58,494 nucleotides of DNA, taken from positions 1 through 58,494 of the forward strand of contig CANQNG010000009.1 in NCBI GenBank assembly GCA_947625155.1, in the 5' to 3' direction. The notes beneath the pieces were generated by a model. It searched no databases and had not been told where the DNA came from. It was given only the letters and a program-made list of their open reading frames with translations. Below, piece after piece: positions 25,213-33,464 of the stretch. The stretch comes from an uncultured Clostridia bacterium. Its GTDB lineage: Bacteria; Bacillota; Clostridia; Oscillospirales; Ruminococcaceae. The translations under genes and the position numbers were made by a program. How positions within the stretch are numbered: the stretch's first letter is position 1; each line of letters opens with the position of its first letter.

Positions 25213-26530
25213 TGCCGTGCGCCGCTTCTTTGCGGAGCAGGAGATCCGGGACGTAGCGGTAACGGCTGCGCTTTCCGGCGGTGCGGACAGCGTATGCCTG
25301 CTGTACTGCCTGCTGGCAGTGCGGGAGACATATGGTCTGGAAATTGCGGCGGTACACGTGCAGCATCAGCTGCGGGGGGAGGAAAGCATTCGAGATGAGG
25401 CTTTCTGTCGCAGGCTCTGCGAAACGCTCAGCGTGCCGCTGACGGTAATTCCGGTCGATGTGAAGGCAAGGCAGATGCAGGACGGCAGCTCGGAGGAGAC
25501 TGCCGCAAGGGACCTCCGGTATGCCGTTTTTGCAGAAATACCGGGCTATACGGCTACAGCACACACAGCGGACGACCAGTTGGAAACGCAGCTCCTGCGG
25601 CTGGCTCGGGGTACGGGTCTGAAAGGACTTTGCGGGATCCCGGGGGTGCGGGAGCGTTATCTGCGTCCGCTGCTTTCTGTCACCCGTGCGGAGATCGAAG
25701 CGTATCTGCGGGAGATCGGGGCAGACTATGTAACGGATTCGACCAATCTCACAGACCGCTATGCCCGCAATGCGCTGCGGCATCATGCTGTCCCTGTCCT
25801 GAAAGCGGTCAATCCGGCGGCTGCCGTACACGCAGCTCAGACGGCGGAACTGCTGCGGCTCGACGAAACACTGCTCGAACGATTGACGGCGGAAACCTAT
25901 GCACGGCTGCGGCAGACGGACGGTTCGCTGAAAGGACTTTCGGCGGTGCAGCCTGCTTTACAGCTCCGGTGTATCGCACAGTTTCTGGAAGAAAATGGAT
26001 ACTCGGTCAGCCGTGCGCAGATCTTCGCCGTGGCACACCTGCTGGAAACGGGAGGCAGTGCGGAACTTGTCCGGGGCATGCCCCGTGTCTGCGTGAGCCG
26101 GGATGTGCTTTTTCTGCGGCAGCAGCCGGGAGAAATACCGTATTGCCTGCTGAAATTGGGAAAAAATCAGATATTTCCTGACTATTTTGTGGAAGCAGAG
26201 CTGATCCTGCGAAAAAATGTGAAAAAATTCTCAAGTGTTTACACAATGTTCACAGATTCTGTTCTGGATCATGATATAATAAAAGGGTATGCCGGGCTGC
26301 ATGGCAGAGTACCCGGACTGCGTATCCAGCCCGCCGGACGGGAACACCATGTGACTGTCAAAAAATGGTTACAGGAGCAAGTCCCCCCGGAAAAGCGGGC
26401 AGCTGTGCATTTCCTCTCCGATGCGGAGGGACTGCTGTGGGTCGAAGGACTTGGGGCAGCGGCACGAGCAGCGGTGACGGAACAGACACAGCGGATGCTG
26501 CTGCTGACTGTTCACCGGACGGACACGTAA
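25199..26530 (+). CDS. tilS: tRNA(Ile)-lysidine synthase TilS
   Basis: The 443-residue N-type PP-loop ATPase converts C34 of tRNA-Ile2 (CAU) to lysidine. The ATP-binding motif ALSGGADSVCLLY sits at residues ~22-34, with THxxDDQLETQLLRLARGTGLKGL further on, and the C-terminal substrate domain is present. The start is GTG, overlapping dnaB by 14 nt behind AAGGAAA. In many Firmicutes hpt lies between tilS and ftsH; here it is absent. Confidence 0.93.
   Translation: MNPLDAVRRFFAEQEIRDVAVTAALSGGADSVCLLYCLLAVRETYGLEIAAVHVQHQLRGEESIRDEAFCRRLCETLSVPLTVIPVDVKARQMQDGSSEETAARDLRYAVFAEIPGYTATAHTADDQLETQLLRLARGTGLKGLCGIPGVRERYLRPLLSVTRAEIEAYLREIGADYVTDSTNLTDRYARNALRHHAVPVLKAVNPAAAVHAAQTAELLRLDETLLERLTAETYARLRQTDGSLKGLSAVQPALQLRCIAQFLEENGYSVSRAQIFAVAHLLETGGSAELVRGMPRVCVSRDVLFLRQQPGEIPYCLLKLGKNQIFPDYFVEAELILRKNVKKFSSVYTMFTDSVLDHDIIKGYAGLHGRVPGLRIQPAGREHHVTVKKWLQEQVPPEKRAAVHFLSDAEGLLWVEGLGAAARAAVTEQTQRMLLLTVHRTDT
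26272..26280 (+). promoter_or_regulatory. Possible extended -10 promoter inside tilS
   Basis: TGATATAAT is an extended -10 element in a locally AT-rich part of tilS, about 330 bp before ftsH. A TTCACA 20 bp upstream is too far for a good -35. It could give ftsH an extra promoter. Confidence 0.3.
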
Positions 26531-26605
26531 GGAACATGCCAATTTCACAAGGGCGTTGTATCATAAATAGATAGCCCGTATCATACATGAAAAGGAGTGG
26601 ATCGT

Positions 26606-28534
26606 TTGACACCGAAAAGAAGCAGGGGTATCGTTATTTATCTGCTGATCGCAGCGATTTTCATTTTTCTCTTTGCCTACTGGATCCCCCGGATGAATGT
26701 GAAAGAGCCGGAATATACCTACTCGGAGATCATGGAGCATTTCGATGATCTGGAGGTCACGGAATATACGCTCGATCTGGGGACGGGTGAGCTGAAGCTG
26801 AAGCTGAAAGATGAAACGGAGATCGAATACAGCGTACCGAATGTGGGGAAATTCCTCGAAGAGACGGAGACGTACCGTCTGGACTACAACAAGGCAAATC
26901 CCGATCATCCGCTCGATCAGGACTACTATAAGATCCGGGACAATTCGTGGCTGATCACCTATGTGCCGACCTTTATCATCATGATCATGGGCATTGCTCT
27001 GTTCATCTTCATGATGCGGCAGGCAGGCGGCGGACGGTACAGCAATTTCGGGCGTGCCAATATCAAGAGCCAGCCCTCCAGCAAGAAGGCGACATTTGCA
27101 GATGTCGCCGGTGCGGAGGAGGAGAAGTTCGAGATGGCAGAAGTCGTGGACTTCCTCAAGAACCCGAAGAAATACGCTGACTTGGGCGCACGTATCCCAC
27201 GGGGCGTGCTGCTGCTTGGACCGCCCGGTACTGGTAAGACTCTGCTCGCAAGGGCAGTTGCCGGAGAAGCAGGCTGTCCGTTCTATCCGATCTCCGGTTC
27301 GGATTTCGTGGAGATGTTTGTCGGTGTCGGTGCTTCCCGTGTGCGTGATCTGTTTGAAACGGCAAAGCGCAATGCGCCGTCGATCATCTTCATTGACGAG
27401 ATCGATGCCGTAGGACGGCACAGAGGTGCCGGTCTGGGCGGCGGACATGACGAACGGGAACAGACCCTCAACCAACTGCTGGTCGAGATGGACGGCTTTA
27501 CCGGAAAAGAAAGCGTCATCGTCATTGCCGCTACCAACCGGAGAGACATCCTTGACCCGGCACTGCTGCGTCCGGGACGGTTCGACCGGCAGATCGTGGT
27601 CGGCTATCCGGACATCAAGGGACGGGAGGAGATCCTGAAAGTCCACACTGCCAACAAGCCCCTTGCCCCGGATGTCAACCTTGCCAATATTGCCAAGGGG
27701 ACAGTCGGCTTTACGGGTGCAGACCTTGACAACCTTGCCAATGAAGCAGCACTGTTAGCAGCCCGCAAAAACCGCAAGGCGATCACCAATGAGGACATTG
27801 AGGAAGCAACGATCAAGGTCATTGCAGGACCGGAGAAGAAGTCCCGTGTCGTTACCGAACGTGAAGTCCGGCTGACGGCTTACCATGAAGCAGGGCATGC
27901 TGTCTGCACGTACTACTGCCCGCATCAGGACAAGGTACACCAGATCTCGATCATCCCGAGAGGGATGGCTGGCGGCTATACGCTGTCGCTGCCGGAGCAT
28001 GACAAGTCCTACCGGAGCATGATGGAAATGCGGGAGGAGATCGTTGTCCTGCTCGGCGGACGTGTGGCAGAGAAGCTGATCTTAGACGATATTTCTACGG
28101 GCGCATCGAATGATCTGGAGCGTGCGACTTCGACGGCTCGGAGCATGATCACACGCTTCGGTTTCAGTGAAAAGCTCGGTCCAGTGGTCTATGGACACGA
28201 CCAGAGCGAACCGTTCCTCGGGCGGGACTTCAGCAGTACGCCGAACTATTCGGATGAAGTGGCTGCCGAGATCGATGCGGAGATCCGTGCATTTGTGGAG
28301 GAAGGCTATGCGAAGGCGGAGCAGATCCTCACGGAACATGCCGATAAGCTGCACACTGTTGCCAAGTACCTGATGGAGCATGAAAAGATCGAGGGAGATG
28401 ATTTTGCTCTGCTGATGGAGGGAAAACTGGAGCAGCCGCAGGAGAAAACGCCGGATGAAACACCGGAAGTGACCGATATGCGTGAGGGAGAACCCCCTGC
28501 ACCGACAGAAACGGACGATCTCACGGAAGCGTAA
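26606..28534 (+). CDS. ftsH: ATP-dependent zinc metalloprotease FtsH
   Basis: The 642-residue membrane-anchored AAA+ protease degrades misfolded membrane and regulatory proteins. One helix near the N-terminus ([19 protein letters not shown]) and a second near residue 115 ([19 protein letters not shown]) frame the extracytoplasmic domain. The AAA module has [19 protein letters not shown] and the SRH region; the protease has HEAGH. The acidic C-terminal tail is variable in the family. The start is TTG at 26606, 8 nt after AAAGGAG; the GTG at 26597 lies on that site itself. Confidence 0.96.
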   Translation: MTPKRSRGIVIYLLIAAIFIFLFAYWIPRMNVKEPEYTYSEIMEHFDDLEVTEYTLDLGTGELKLKLKDETEIEYSVPNVGKFLEETETYRLDYNKANPDHPLDQDYYKIRDNSWLITYVPTFIIMIMGIALFIFMMRQAGGGRYSNFGRANIKSQPSSKKATFADVAGAEEEKFEMAEVVDFLKNPKKYADLGARIPRGVLLLGPPGTGKTLLARAVAGEAGCPFYPISGSDFVEMFVGVGASRVRDLFETAKRNAPSIIFIDEIDAVGRHRGAGLGGGHDEREQTLNQLLVEMDGFTGKESVIVIAATNRRDILDPALLRPGRFDRQIVVGYPDIKGREEILKVHTANKPLAPDVNLANIAKGTVGFTGADLDNLANEAALLAARKNRKAITNEDIEEATIKVIAGPEKKSRVVTEREVRLTAYHEAGHAVCTYYCPHQDKVHQISIIPRGMAGGYTLSLPEHDKSYRSMMEMREEIVVLLGGRVAEKLILDDISTGASNDLERATSTARSMITRFGFSEKLGPVVYGHDQSEPFLGRDFSSTPNYSDEVAAEIDAEIRAFVEEGYAKAEQILTEHADKLHTVAKYLMEHEKIEGDDFALLMEGKLEQPQEKTPDETPEVTDMREGEPPAPTETDDLTEA

Positions 28535-28539
28535 ATTTG

Positions 28540-28567
28540 AGCCCCGCTTTCCGAGCGGGGCTATTTT
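28540..28567 (+). terminator. Terminator after ftsH
   Basis: A perfect 9-bp stem AGCCCCGCT/AGCGGGGCT with a 5-nt loop is followed by ATTTT, immediately before the next gene's GGGAGGAG site. Readthrough may feed that gene. Confidence 0.82.
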
Positions 28568-28579
28568 GGGAGGAGAACT

Positions 28580-29065
28580 ATGGAGAAGATCAAACACGCC
28601 CACGGCTTCTGTCCGCACTGCGGCAAGGCTGTGGGAGGGGCTGCACAGGCAAGATATGAGGGCAGTCCCCTGCGTACCTGCAAGAAGTGCGGGGGTACTT
28701 ATCTCGATGACCGTTACAGTGAAGTCGCTTTGTACGGCGAACCGGAAAATGTCCATTCCGTGATGCCGTGGCTGAAAGGGGCAGGGATCCTGCTCGTGCT
28801 GGGACTGGCGGCAGCAGGTTTCAATGTAGCGCTGCTGTACTTTGAAAACAGCTATTACCCTATGTTGTGGGTCTTGGTCGTGTGCAGCGGGATCGGGATA
28901 TTGTATGAATTGTGGCAAGTGATCGGCGTAAAGACCGGCAGAGTGGCAAGGGCTTATGAGAAGAAGCGGCAGGCATCTGTTGCCCGTCTGCAAGACCCGG
29001 ACTATGCACGGCTTTTGGCTGAAAACGACTATCCCGTTCCGGGAGAGTATTTGAAAAACGAATGA
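28580..29065 (+). CDS. Small membrane protein with zinc ribbon
   Basis: The 161-residue protein begins with a zinc-ribbon-like pair of knuckles (CPHCG and CKKCGG, residues 11-39). Two transmembrane helices follow (AGILLVLGLAAAGFNVALLY and YYPMLWVLVVCSGIGILY), then a basic cytoplasmic tail. It has a strong GGGAGGAG ribosome site but no promoter of its own apart from readthrough of the ftsH terminator. Family and function not recognised. Confidence 0.75.
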   Translation: MEKIKHAHGFCPHCGKAVGGAAQARYEGSPLRTCKKCGGTYLDDRYSEVALYGEPENVHSVMPWLKGAGILLVLGLAAAGFNVALLYFENSYYPMLWVLVVCSGIGILYELWQVIGVKTGRVARAYEKKRQASVARLQDPDYARLLAENDYPVPGEYLKNE

Positions 29066-29073
29066 CACAAACT

Positions 29074-29111
29074 GCCCGCTGCTGTCTGAAAGAGGACGGC
29101 AGCGGGCTTTT
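29074..29111 (+). terminator. Terminator of the zinc-ribbon gene
   Basis: A 13-bp stem starting GCCCGCTGCTGTC (29074-29086 with 29095-29107, one wobble pair) is followed by TTTT. Confidence 0.88.
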
Positions 29112-29297
29112 ATCGGAAAGCAGCGTCTTGTGCTTTCCGAATGTGAAGGGGGCAAGTCAAGGACATCTCCCTCTGGGGGTGTCACCCCCTTTCCGGCAAA
29201 CACAATGCTCTGCTGCTTATAGTCTATGCAGATTTTCCGGTTTTGCAACTGGTAAATGTATGCAAATGCGCTTTGTGAATTTTTTCTGAATTAGGTA

Positions 29298-29326
29298 TTG
29301 CATTTTTCTGAAATGTGTGCTATACT
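29298..29326 (+). promoter_or_regulatory. Promoter of the 128-residue membrane protein gene
   Basis: TTGCAT (29298-29303), 17 bp, TATACT (29321-29326). Confidence 0.75.
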
Positions 29327-29371
29327 GTAAGTAAGGGCATCTGCCCATGATCAATTAAGGAGGCGGTCTGT

Positions 29372-29758
29372 ATGACATTAGGAATCGGCATTATGATAGC
29401 AGGTGGACTGCTGGGCGTGCTGGGAGCGATGTTTCTGATCAATCACAGCGGCATGAGCAAGGTCGTTGTGGGCATCATTCTGCTGGCGGTCGGACTGGGC
29501 GGTCTGGCGGTCGGGTATGGGATGGATCAGAATCAGGAGGTAACATATACCGTGACGGAGGTCACGGCTGTCAGCGCACGGGATTCCAATAACGTGTACC
29601 GTGTAACGCTGAAAGCCGAAAGCGGTACGGAGACATGGATCTATCTCACCGATGATCAGCTGATCCTGTTCCCGAAGGATGAACAAGTCACGATGCGCAA
29701 GAAGCAATTGAAAGTCTACACACAGGATAATGCCAATAATGCGGCAAATGCAGGATAA
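29372..29758 (+). CDS. Small membrane protein of unknown function
   Basis: The 128-residue protein has two glycine-rich hydrophobic helices at residues 4-24 (IGIMIAGGLLGVLGAMFLI) and 30-49 (VVVGIILLAVGLGGLAVGYG). A soluble ~75-residue beta-rich domain follows (VTYTVTEVTAVS...WIYLTDDQLILFPKDE...KKQLKVYTQ). The ATG follows AAGGAGGCGG. It is probably monocistronic. No family recognised. Confidence 0.75.
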   Translation: MTLGIGIMIAGGLLGVLGAMFLINHSGMSKVVVGIILLAVGLGGLAVGYGMDQNQEVTYTVTEVTAVSARDSNNVYRVTLKAESGTETWIYLTDDQLILFPKDEQVTMRKKQLKVYTQDNANNAANAG

Positions 29759-29761
29759 CGA

Positions 29762-29793
29762 CTGCCCCTCATACCGGAAGGTGTGAGGGGCAG
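29762..29793 (+). other. Hairpin after the 128-residue gene, without a T-tract
   Basis: A 10-bp perfect stem CTGCCCCTCA/TGAGGGGCAG lies 4 nt after the stop codon. No run of T follows because a REP-like element starts there. It may protect the mRNA 3' end or terminate weakly. Confidence 0.55.
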
Positions 29794-29850
29794 CGTGACG
29801 CTGCACCCGTGGTGTCGCCCAATGCGCCTTGCAGCGCAAAGGGCGACTGC
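29790..29850 (+). repeat. REP-like two-hairpin repeat, copy A
   Basis: Hairpin 1 is GCAGCGTGACGCTGC. A linker CCCAA leads to hairpin 2 (TGCGCCTTGCAGCGCA, one mismatch) and the tail AAAGGGCGACTGC. Copies B and C share the layout. The first 21 bp are perfectly complementary to the end of copy B (29984-30004). Confidence 0.72.
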
Positions 29851-29861
29851 TCTCAGGGAAG

Positions 29862-29938
29862 ATAAAAGTATCAGTCGGGCAAATCGATCTAAATTGTACT
29901 TTCAGCCGTGAAACCCGACTAAAATAAAAGTATCAGTC
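29862..29938 (+). repeat. Pair of 15-bp direct repeats between REP copies
   Basis: ATAAAAGTATCAGTC occurs at 29862-29876 and 29924-29938, with AGTCGGG (29874-29880) and CCCGACT (29914-29920) as an inverted pair between them. The role is unknown. Confidence 0.6.
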
Positions 29939-30004
29939 AAGCAAGCCGACCTTTGCCGCCGTCAGGCGGCATTGGGAGGCAGGACGGGTGCAGCGTCACG
30001 CTGC
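29937..30004 (-). repeat. REP-like two-hairpin repeat, copy B (inverted)
   Basis: Read on the minus strand it has the same order: GCAGCGTGACGCTGC, a CCTCCCAA linker, hairpin 2 TGCCGCCTGACGGCGGCA with a seven-pair stem, then AAAGGTCGGCTTGCTTGA. It faces copy A, so the two make a bracketed pair just upstream of the purA promoter. Confidence 0.75.
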
Positions 30005-30015
30005 GAAAAAAATGC

Positions 30016-30044
30016 TTGCAATTTGTGCGGAAGTATGGTATACT
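30016..30044 (+). promoter_or_regulatory. Promoter of purA
   Basis: TTGCAA (30016-30021), 17 bp, TATACT (30039-30044), 12 bp after REP copy B. No purine riboswitch fold is visible in the short leader. Confidence 0.8.
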
Positions 30045-30100
30045 ATAACTGTATGCTATGACACAGGGCATACAGCAATTTCACGAAAAGAGGTAGAACC

Positions 30101-31375
30101 ATGCCTGCAAATATTGTAATCGGTACGCAATGGGGCGATGAGGGCAAGGGAAAGGTCATTGATATCTTAGCTTCCCGTGCGCAGGTCGTCGTCCGTTCTC
30201 AGGGCGGCAACAATGCCGGTCATACCGTTGTCAGCGGCGGTGAAACGTATAAGCTCCACCTTGTGCCGTCTGGTATCTTATATCCTGACACGCAGTGCCT
30301 GATCGGTGCGGGTGTCGTGCTTGACCCGAAAGATTTCATCGGAGAACTGGATGCGATGGAGAGCCGTGGCATTTCCACTGCTGACCTGAAAATTGATCCC
30401 CGTGCCCATGTGGTGATGCCGTGGCATCTGACACTGGACGGGCTTTCGGAAAAGTTCCGGGGGAACAATGACATCGGTACGACCAAGCGGGGCATTGGTC
30501 CGGCGTATATGGATAAGTACGAGCGCTGCGGCATTCGTATCTGCGATCTGGTCGATCCGGCAGTGTTCCCGGAAAAGGCAAGAGCAACAGGCAGCCTGAA
30601 AAATGCCATCATCACAAAAGTTTACGGCGGCGAAGCACATGATCTCGATGCCGTCATTGCGGAATATACGGCTTACGGGGAGCGCCTGCGTCCCTATGTG
30701 GCAGATGTGTCCGTGCTGACACAGGAGGCTTACAAAGCCGGCAAGACGATCCTGTTTGAGGGCGCACAGGCTACGCTGCTCGACATTGATTTTGGTACAT
30801 ATCCGTTTGTTACCAGCTCCCACCCGCTGTCCGGCGGTGTGTGTGTCGGTACGGGCATCGGTCCACGGATGATCGACAGCATCATCGGCGTGGCAAAGGC
30901 TTATACGACACGTGTCGGAAAAGGACCGTTCCCGACGGAGCTGAACGATGAGATCGGTGAGACGATCCGGAACAAGGGCGGCGAATTCGGCACAACGACC
31001 GGCAGACCGAGACGGACGGGCTGGTTCGATGCGGTGATCGTGCGGCATTCTGTGCGGGTCAACGGGCTGGACGGGCTTGCCATCAACAAGCTTGACACGC
31101 TGTGCGGTATCGGAGACCTGAAAGTTTGTGTGGGCTACCGGAAAGCAGACGGCACGGTGCTGAAGGATTTTCCGCCGAGTCTGGAGAAGCTGGCAGAGTG
31201 TGCGCCTGTCTATGAGACTTTTCCGGGCTTTACGGAAGATATTACCGGATGCCGGAAGTTTGAGGAGCTGCCGGAGGCTTGCCGGAATTATATCGAGGCG
31301 CTGGAACGGCTCTGTGAATGCAAGGTGTGCATGGTCGGTGTCGGTCCTGACCGTGACCAGATGATCGAACGCTGA
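30101..31375 (+). CDS. purA: Adenylosuccinate synthase
   Basis: The 424-residue enzyme joins IMP and aspartate with GTP in AMP synthesis. It starts MPANIVIGTQWGDEGKGKVI with the GDEGKGK phosphate loop, then GGNNAGHTV, GTTKRGIGPAY and the base-contact region TTGRPRRTGWFD. The length is normal. The ATG follows AGAGG. It has its own promoter; the downstream membrane-protein gene starts 18 nt later and is probably co-transcribed. Confidence 0.97.
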   Translation: MPANIVIGTQWGDEGKGKVIDILASRAQVVVRSQGGNNAGHTVVSGGETYKLHLVPSGILYPDTQCLIGAGVVLDPKDFIGELDAMESRGISTADLKIDPRAHVVMPWHLTLDGLSEKFRGNNDIGTTKRGIGPAYMDKYERCGIRICDLVDPAVFPEKARATGSLKNAIITKVYGGEAHDLDAVIAEYTAYGERLRPYVADVSVLTQEAYKAGKTILFEGAQATLLDIDFGTYPFVTSSHPLSGGVCVGTGIGPRMIDSIIGVAKAYTTRVGKGPFPTELNDEIGETIRNKGGEFGTTTGRPRRTGWFDAVIVRHSVRVNGLDGLAINKLDTLCGIGDLKVCVGYRKADGTVLKDFPPSLEKLAECAPVYETFPGFTEDITGCRKFEELPEACRNYIEALERLCECKVCMVGVGPDRDQMIER

Positions 31376-31393
31376 ACGAATGAGGTGACAGAT

Positions 31394-32542
31394 ATGCCCG
31401 ATGAAAAGGATATACTCGGCGGATCGGAAGGACTTACCTATCAGGAAACGGAAAAAAAGGGTGCGCCGGTGCTGGATCTGGAGGATCTGGAGGGCTTGCT
31501 GGGGGATACACCAGAAGTCTGGGGCGGTGCGGCAGAGAAAAAGGGAGCACCTGTCTTGGAAGAACAGGTACAGCTCGACGACCCGGAGCAGTCGTGGCAT
31601 GAGGAAAAGCGTGGTGCGCCGGTGCTGGATGAAGCCCCGGAACTGGGTGAGGTCGGCAGCTATGCACAGGCAGAGCAAAAACACGAGCCTGTACTGGAAG
31701 GCAGCATGGACGACCTGCTCGGCGGAGGCGAGCCGGAGGCTTATGACGAGGTGGCAGAATTCTGCAAGAAGCTGCAATTCGACGACAGCCTGAAAGCCAC
31801 ATTCATGGGCTTGGATGCGGAAAAGCAGCAGCAGATCGTGGAAATGCGTGCCGGGCAGCTTGGCATTCCTGCGCCGATGATACCGAATGCAATGCGCCCG
31901 AAAGCGGAAGAAGCCCTGCCGGAAGCGGAAGATGTCCAGCTGGAGGAAGCCCCGGAACCGGAGGAGTATGTACCGCAGTTCAAGGACGAAGATCTCGAAC
32001 GTATCAAAGAGGAGTCCAAGAAGCCGCAGCGCTATGTTCCGCCCCCGGTCGAAATGACAGAAGAAAAGAAGCGGGAAAATGTCCGCCTGATGAACGAGCT
32101 GCGTGAGGAACGGGAAAAGGAGCTTGCCAAAAAGGGCTTCGTGCAGCTCATCATCCTGACGGTCGTTGGGCTGATCGGGGCAGTGGCGTTCGGGATGTTT
32201 TTTGCAGGCGCATTCGGGCTGGGCTACAAAATGGAAGACGAGCTTGGCTGGATGCACTACATCAAGGACTATGCGCCGATACTGGCGATCGCGATGGGCA
32301 TCAGCGGCTTGCTGCTGGCACTGCCTGTGCCGCAATTAAAAGGCATCACGAAATTTTTCTACGGTCTGAGCTTTGTGCTTTCTATTTTCCCCGGTGTGAT
32401 GCTGCTCATCCAGAAAGCACCCGGACACGGCGCATTGAATGGCATTCTGTACGGGCTTGCGGTGCTCTGCTGTGGGGCAGTGGTCATTACCATGTCCATC
32501 AGCGAAGCCATCCGTATGTATAATAAACACGGTAATTCCTGA
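31394..32542 (+). CDS. Four-helix membrane protein with acidic KGAPVL repeats
   Basis: The 382-residue protein has a cytosolic acidic N-terminal half with four spaced copies of a short motif (KKGAPVLDLED, KKGAPVLEEQ, KRGAPVLDEA, KHEPVLEGS; residues ~18-110). A helical, glutamate-rich stretch follows (to ~245), then four transmembrane helices in the last 135 residues (VQLIILTVVGLIGAVAFGMF, ILAIAMGISGLLLALPV, FFYGLSFVLSIFPGVMLLI, GILYGLAVLCCGAVVITM). The repeated linear motif suggests a docking platform for a partner protein. The start at 31394 has GAGG 8 nt upstream; a GTG at 31385 lies on that site. No family recognised. Confidence 0.75.
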   Translation: MPDEKDILGGSEGLTYQETEKKGAPVLDLEDLEGLLGDTPEVWGGAAEKKGAPVLEEQVQLDDPEQSWHEEKRGAPVLDEAPELGEVGSYAQAEQKHEPVLEGSMDDLLGGGEPEAYDEVAEFCKKLQFDDSLKATFMGLDAEKQQQIVEMRAGQLGIPAPMIPNAMRPKAEEALPEAEDVQLEEAPEPEEYVPQFKDEDLERIKEESKKPQRYVPPPVEMTEEKKRENVRLMNELREEREKELAKKGFVQLIILTVVGLIGAVAFGMFFAGAFGLGYKMEDELGWMHYIKDYAPILAIAMGISGLLLALPVPQLKGITKFFYGLSFVLSIFPGVMLLIQKAPGHGALNGILYGLAVLCCGAVVITMSISEAIRMYNKHGNS

Positions 32543-32546
32543 TAGA

Positions 32547-32584
32547 GGAAGCAAGAACAGGCTGCCCTGCTCTTGCTTCTTTTT
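32547..32584 (+). terminator. Terminator after the KGAPVL membrane-protein gene
   Basis: Stem GAAGCAAGA/TCTTGCTTC, with an inner imperfect ACAGG/CCTG pairing, is followed by TTTTT. Confidence 0.85.
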
Positions 32585-32672
32585 GTGCCGTGTACAGTTT
32601 TGTACATGTTTTCCGGCATATGCCGCATCGTTGAGGGCACAGCCCTGAATGCAGGAAAAGGAGTGTGAATGT

Positions 32673-33380
32673 ATGCTCAAAGCGGTCGGAAAATATATCG
32701 ATACCCTGCCCATCGGGCAGTTGATCTCACAGGAGGAAATGGGTGCGGATACGGTACTCATCGAGGTGGACCGATTTTACAACGGGAGAGATCTGAAAGA
32801 TCTCACCTTTCTGATGCGGGGCGTGACCGCATCGGGCGGGGAGACGGAGACACTGCTGGAAAAAGAAGTGCAGGATCAGGTGATACGCCTGCGCTGGACG
32901 GTCGGCGGTGATTTCACGAAAGAAAAAGGGGAGCTGCAGCTTGACTTGGTCGCATGCAGTTATGCAGAGGGGAGCGACCCGGAAACCGATGCGCCGGACT
33001 GTATCCTGCGCTATCAGATGCCCCCTGTTCAGGTGCGGGGACTGCCGGATAATGAGGAGATACTGGACACGAAAAGCTATACGATATTCCTCTTGCAGGT
33101 CCGTGAAACAGCAGAGCAGGCGATCACGCAGATCAATCAGCTCATTCAGAATTTCACGACAGAGGTACTGCAGGAATATGATATGCGCATTACAACGTTG
33201 GATGCAAAAATGACAGAATTCCAGTCATACCTGAATTCCGTCCGGAACAATGTCGAAGAACTGTCTGCCTCGGTCGAAGAGCTGAAAGCGCAGACAAAGC
33301 TCCTTGCCGTGACACGGACGGCATACGAAGCCCTCGATCCGCCCGATGCGGATACGGTCTATGTGATCAAAGACGAATAA
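32673..33380 (+). CDS. Phage baseplate/tail-like protein (BppU-type)
   Basis: The 235-residue protein has an N-terminal beta-rich domain (~1-130; GADTVLIEVDRFYNGRDL, FLMRGVTASGG...) resembling the N-terminus of phage upper baseplate proteins (BppU/DUF2479). A coiled coil follows (~150-215; TAEQAITQINQLIQNF..., VEELSASVEELKAQ), then a C-terminal tag ALDPPDADTVYVI like those ending many phage tail fibre and minor structural proteins. No other phage gene is near. It may be a domesticated tail protein or a remnant. The start at 32673 is 9 nt after AAAGGAG. Confidence 0.6.
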   Translation: MLKAVGKYIDTLPIGQLISQEEMGADTVLIEVDRFYNGRDLKDLTFLMRGVTASGGETETLLEKEVQDQVIRLRWTVGGDFTKEKGELQLDLVACSYAEGSDPETDAPDCILRYQMPPVQVRGLPDNEEILDTKSYTIFLLQVRETAEQAITQINQLIQNFTTEVLQEYDMRITTLDAKMTEFQSYLNSVRNNVEELSASVEELKAQTKLLAVTRTAYEALDPPDADTVYVIKDE

Positions 33381-33388
33381 ACAGAAAA

Positions 33389-33422
33389 CACGCCGGAGCA
33401 CCCTTTCGGATGCTCCGGCGTG
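33389..33422 (-). terminator. Terminator of glgA (possibly bidirectional)
   Basis: A perfect 12-bp stem CACGCCGGAGCA/TGCTCCGGCGTG has a T-run on the minus-strand side (TTTTCTGTTT) and none on the plus side. It sits between two convergent genes. Confidence 0.78.
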
Positions 33423-33464
33423 CGAAATAATAAGGAGTGATAGGAAATTTTCAGGATAACGGCA

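Noticed and set aside
29175..29190. GGGGGTG/CACCCCC palindrome after the zinc-ribbon gene
   Set aside because: It is a short inverted repeat with no T-tract, no start context and no second copy, and a good terminator already lies upstream at 29074-29111.
30045..30100. Purine riboswitch upstream of purA
   Set aside because: The leader is only about 50 nt and shows no aptamer-like three-way junction.
30278..32335. 685-codon minus-strand open frame across purA and the KGAPVL gene
   Set aside because: It spans two well-supported plus-strand genes and the gap between them; its Cys/His/Arg-rich translation is typical of a codon-bias shadow.
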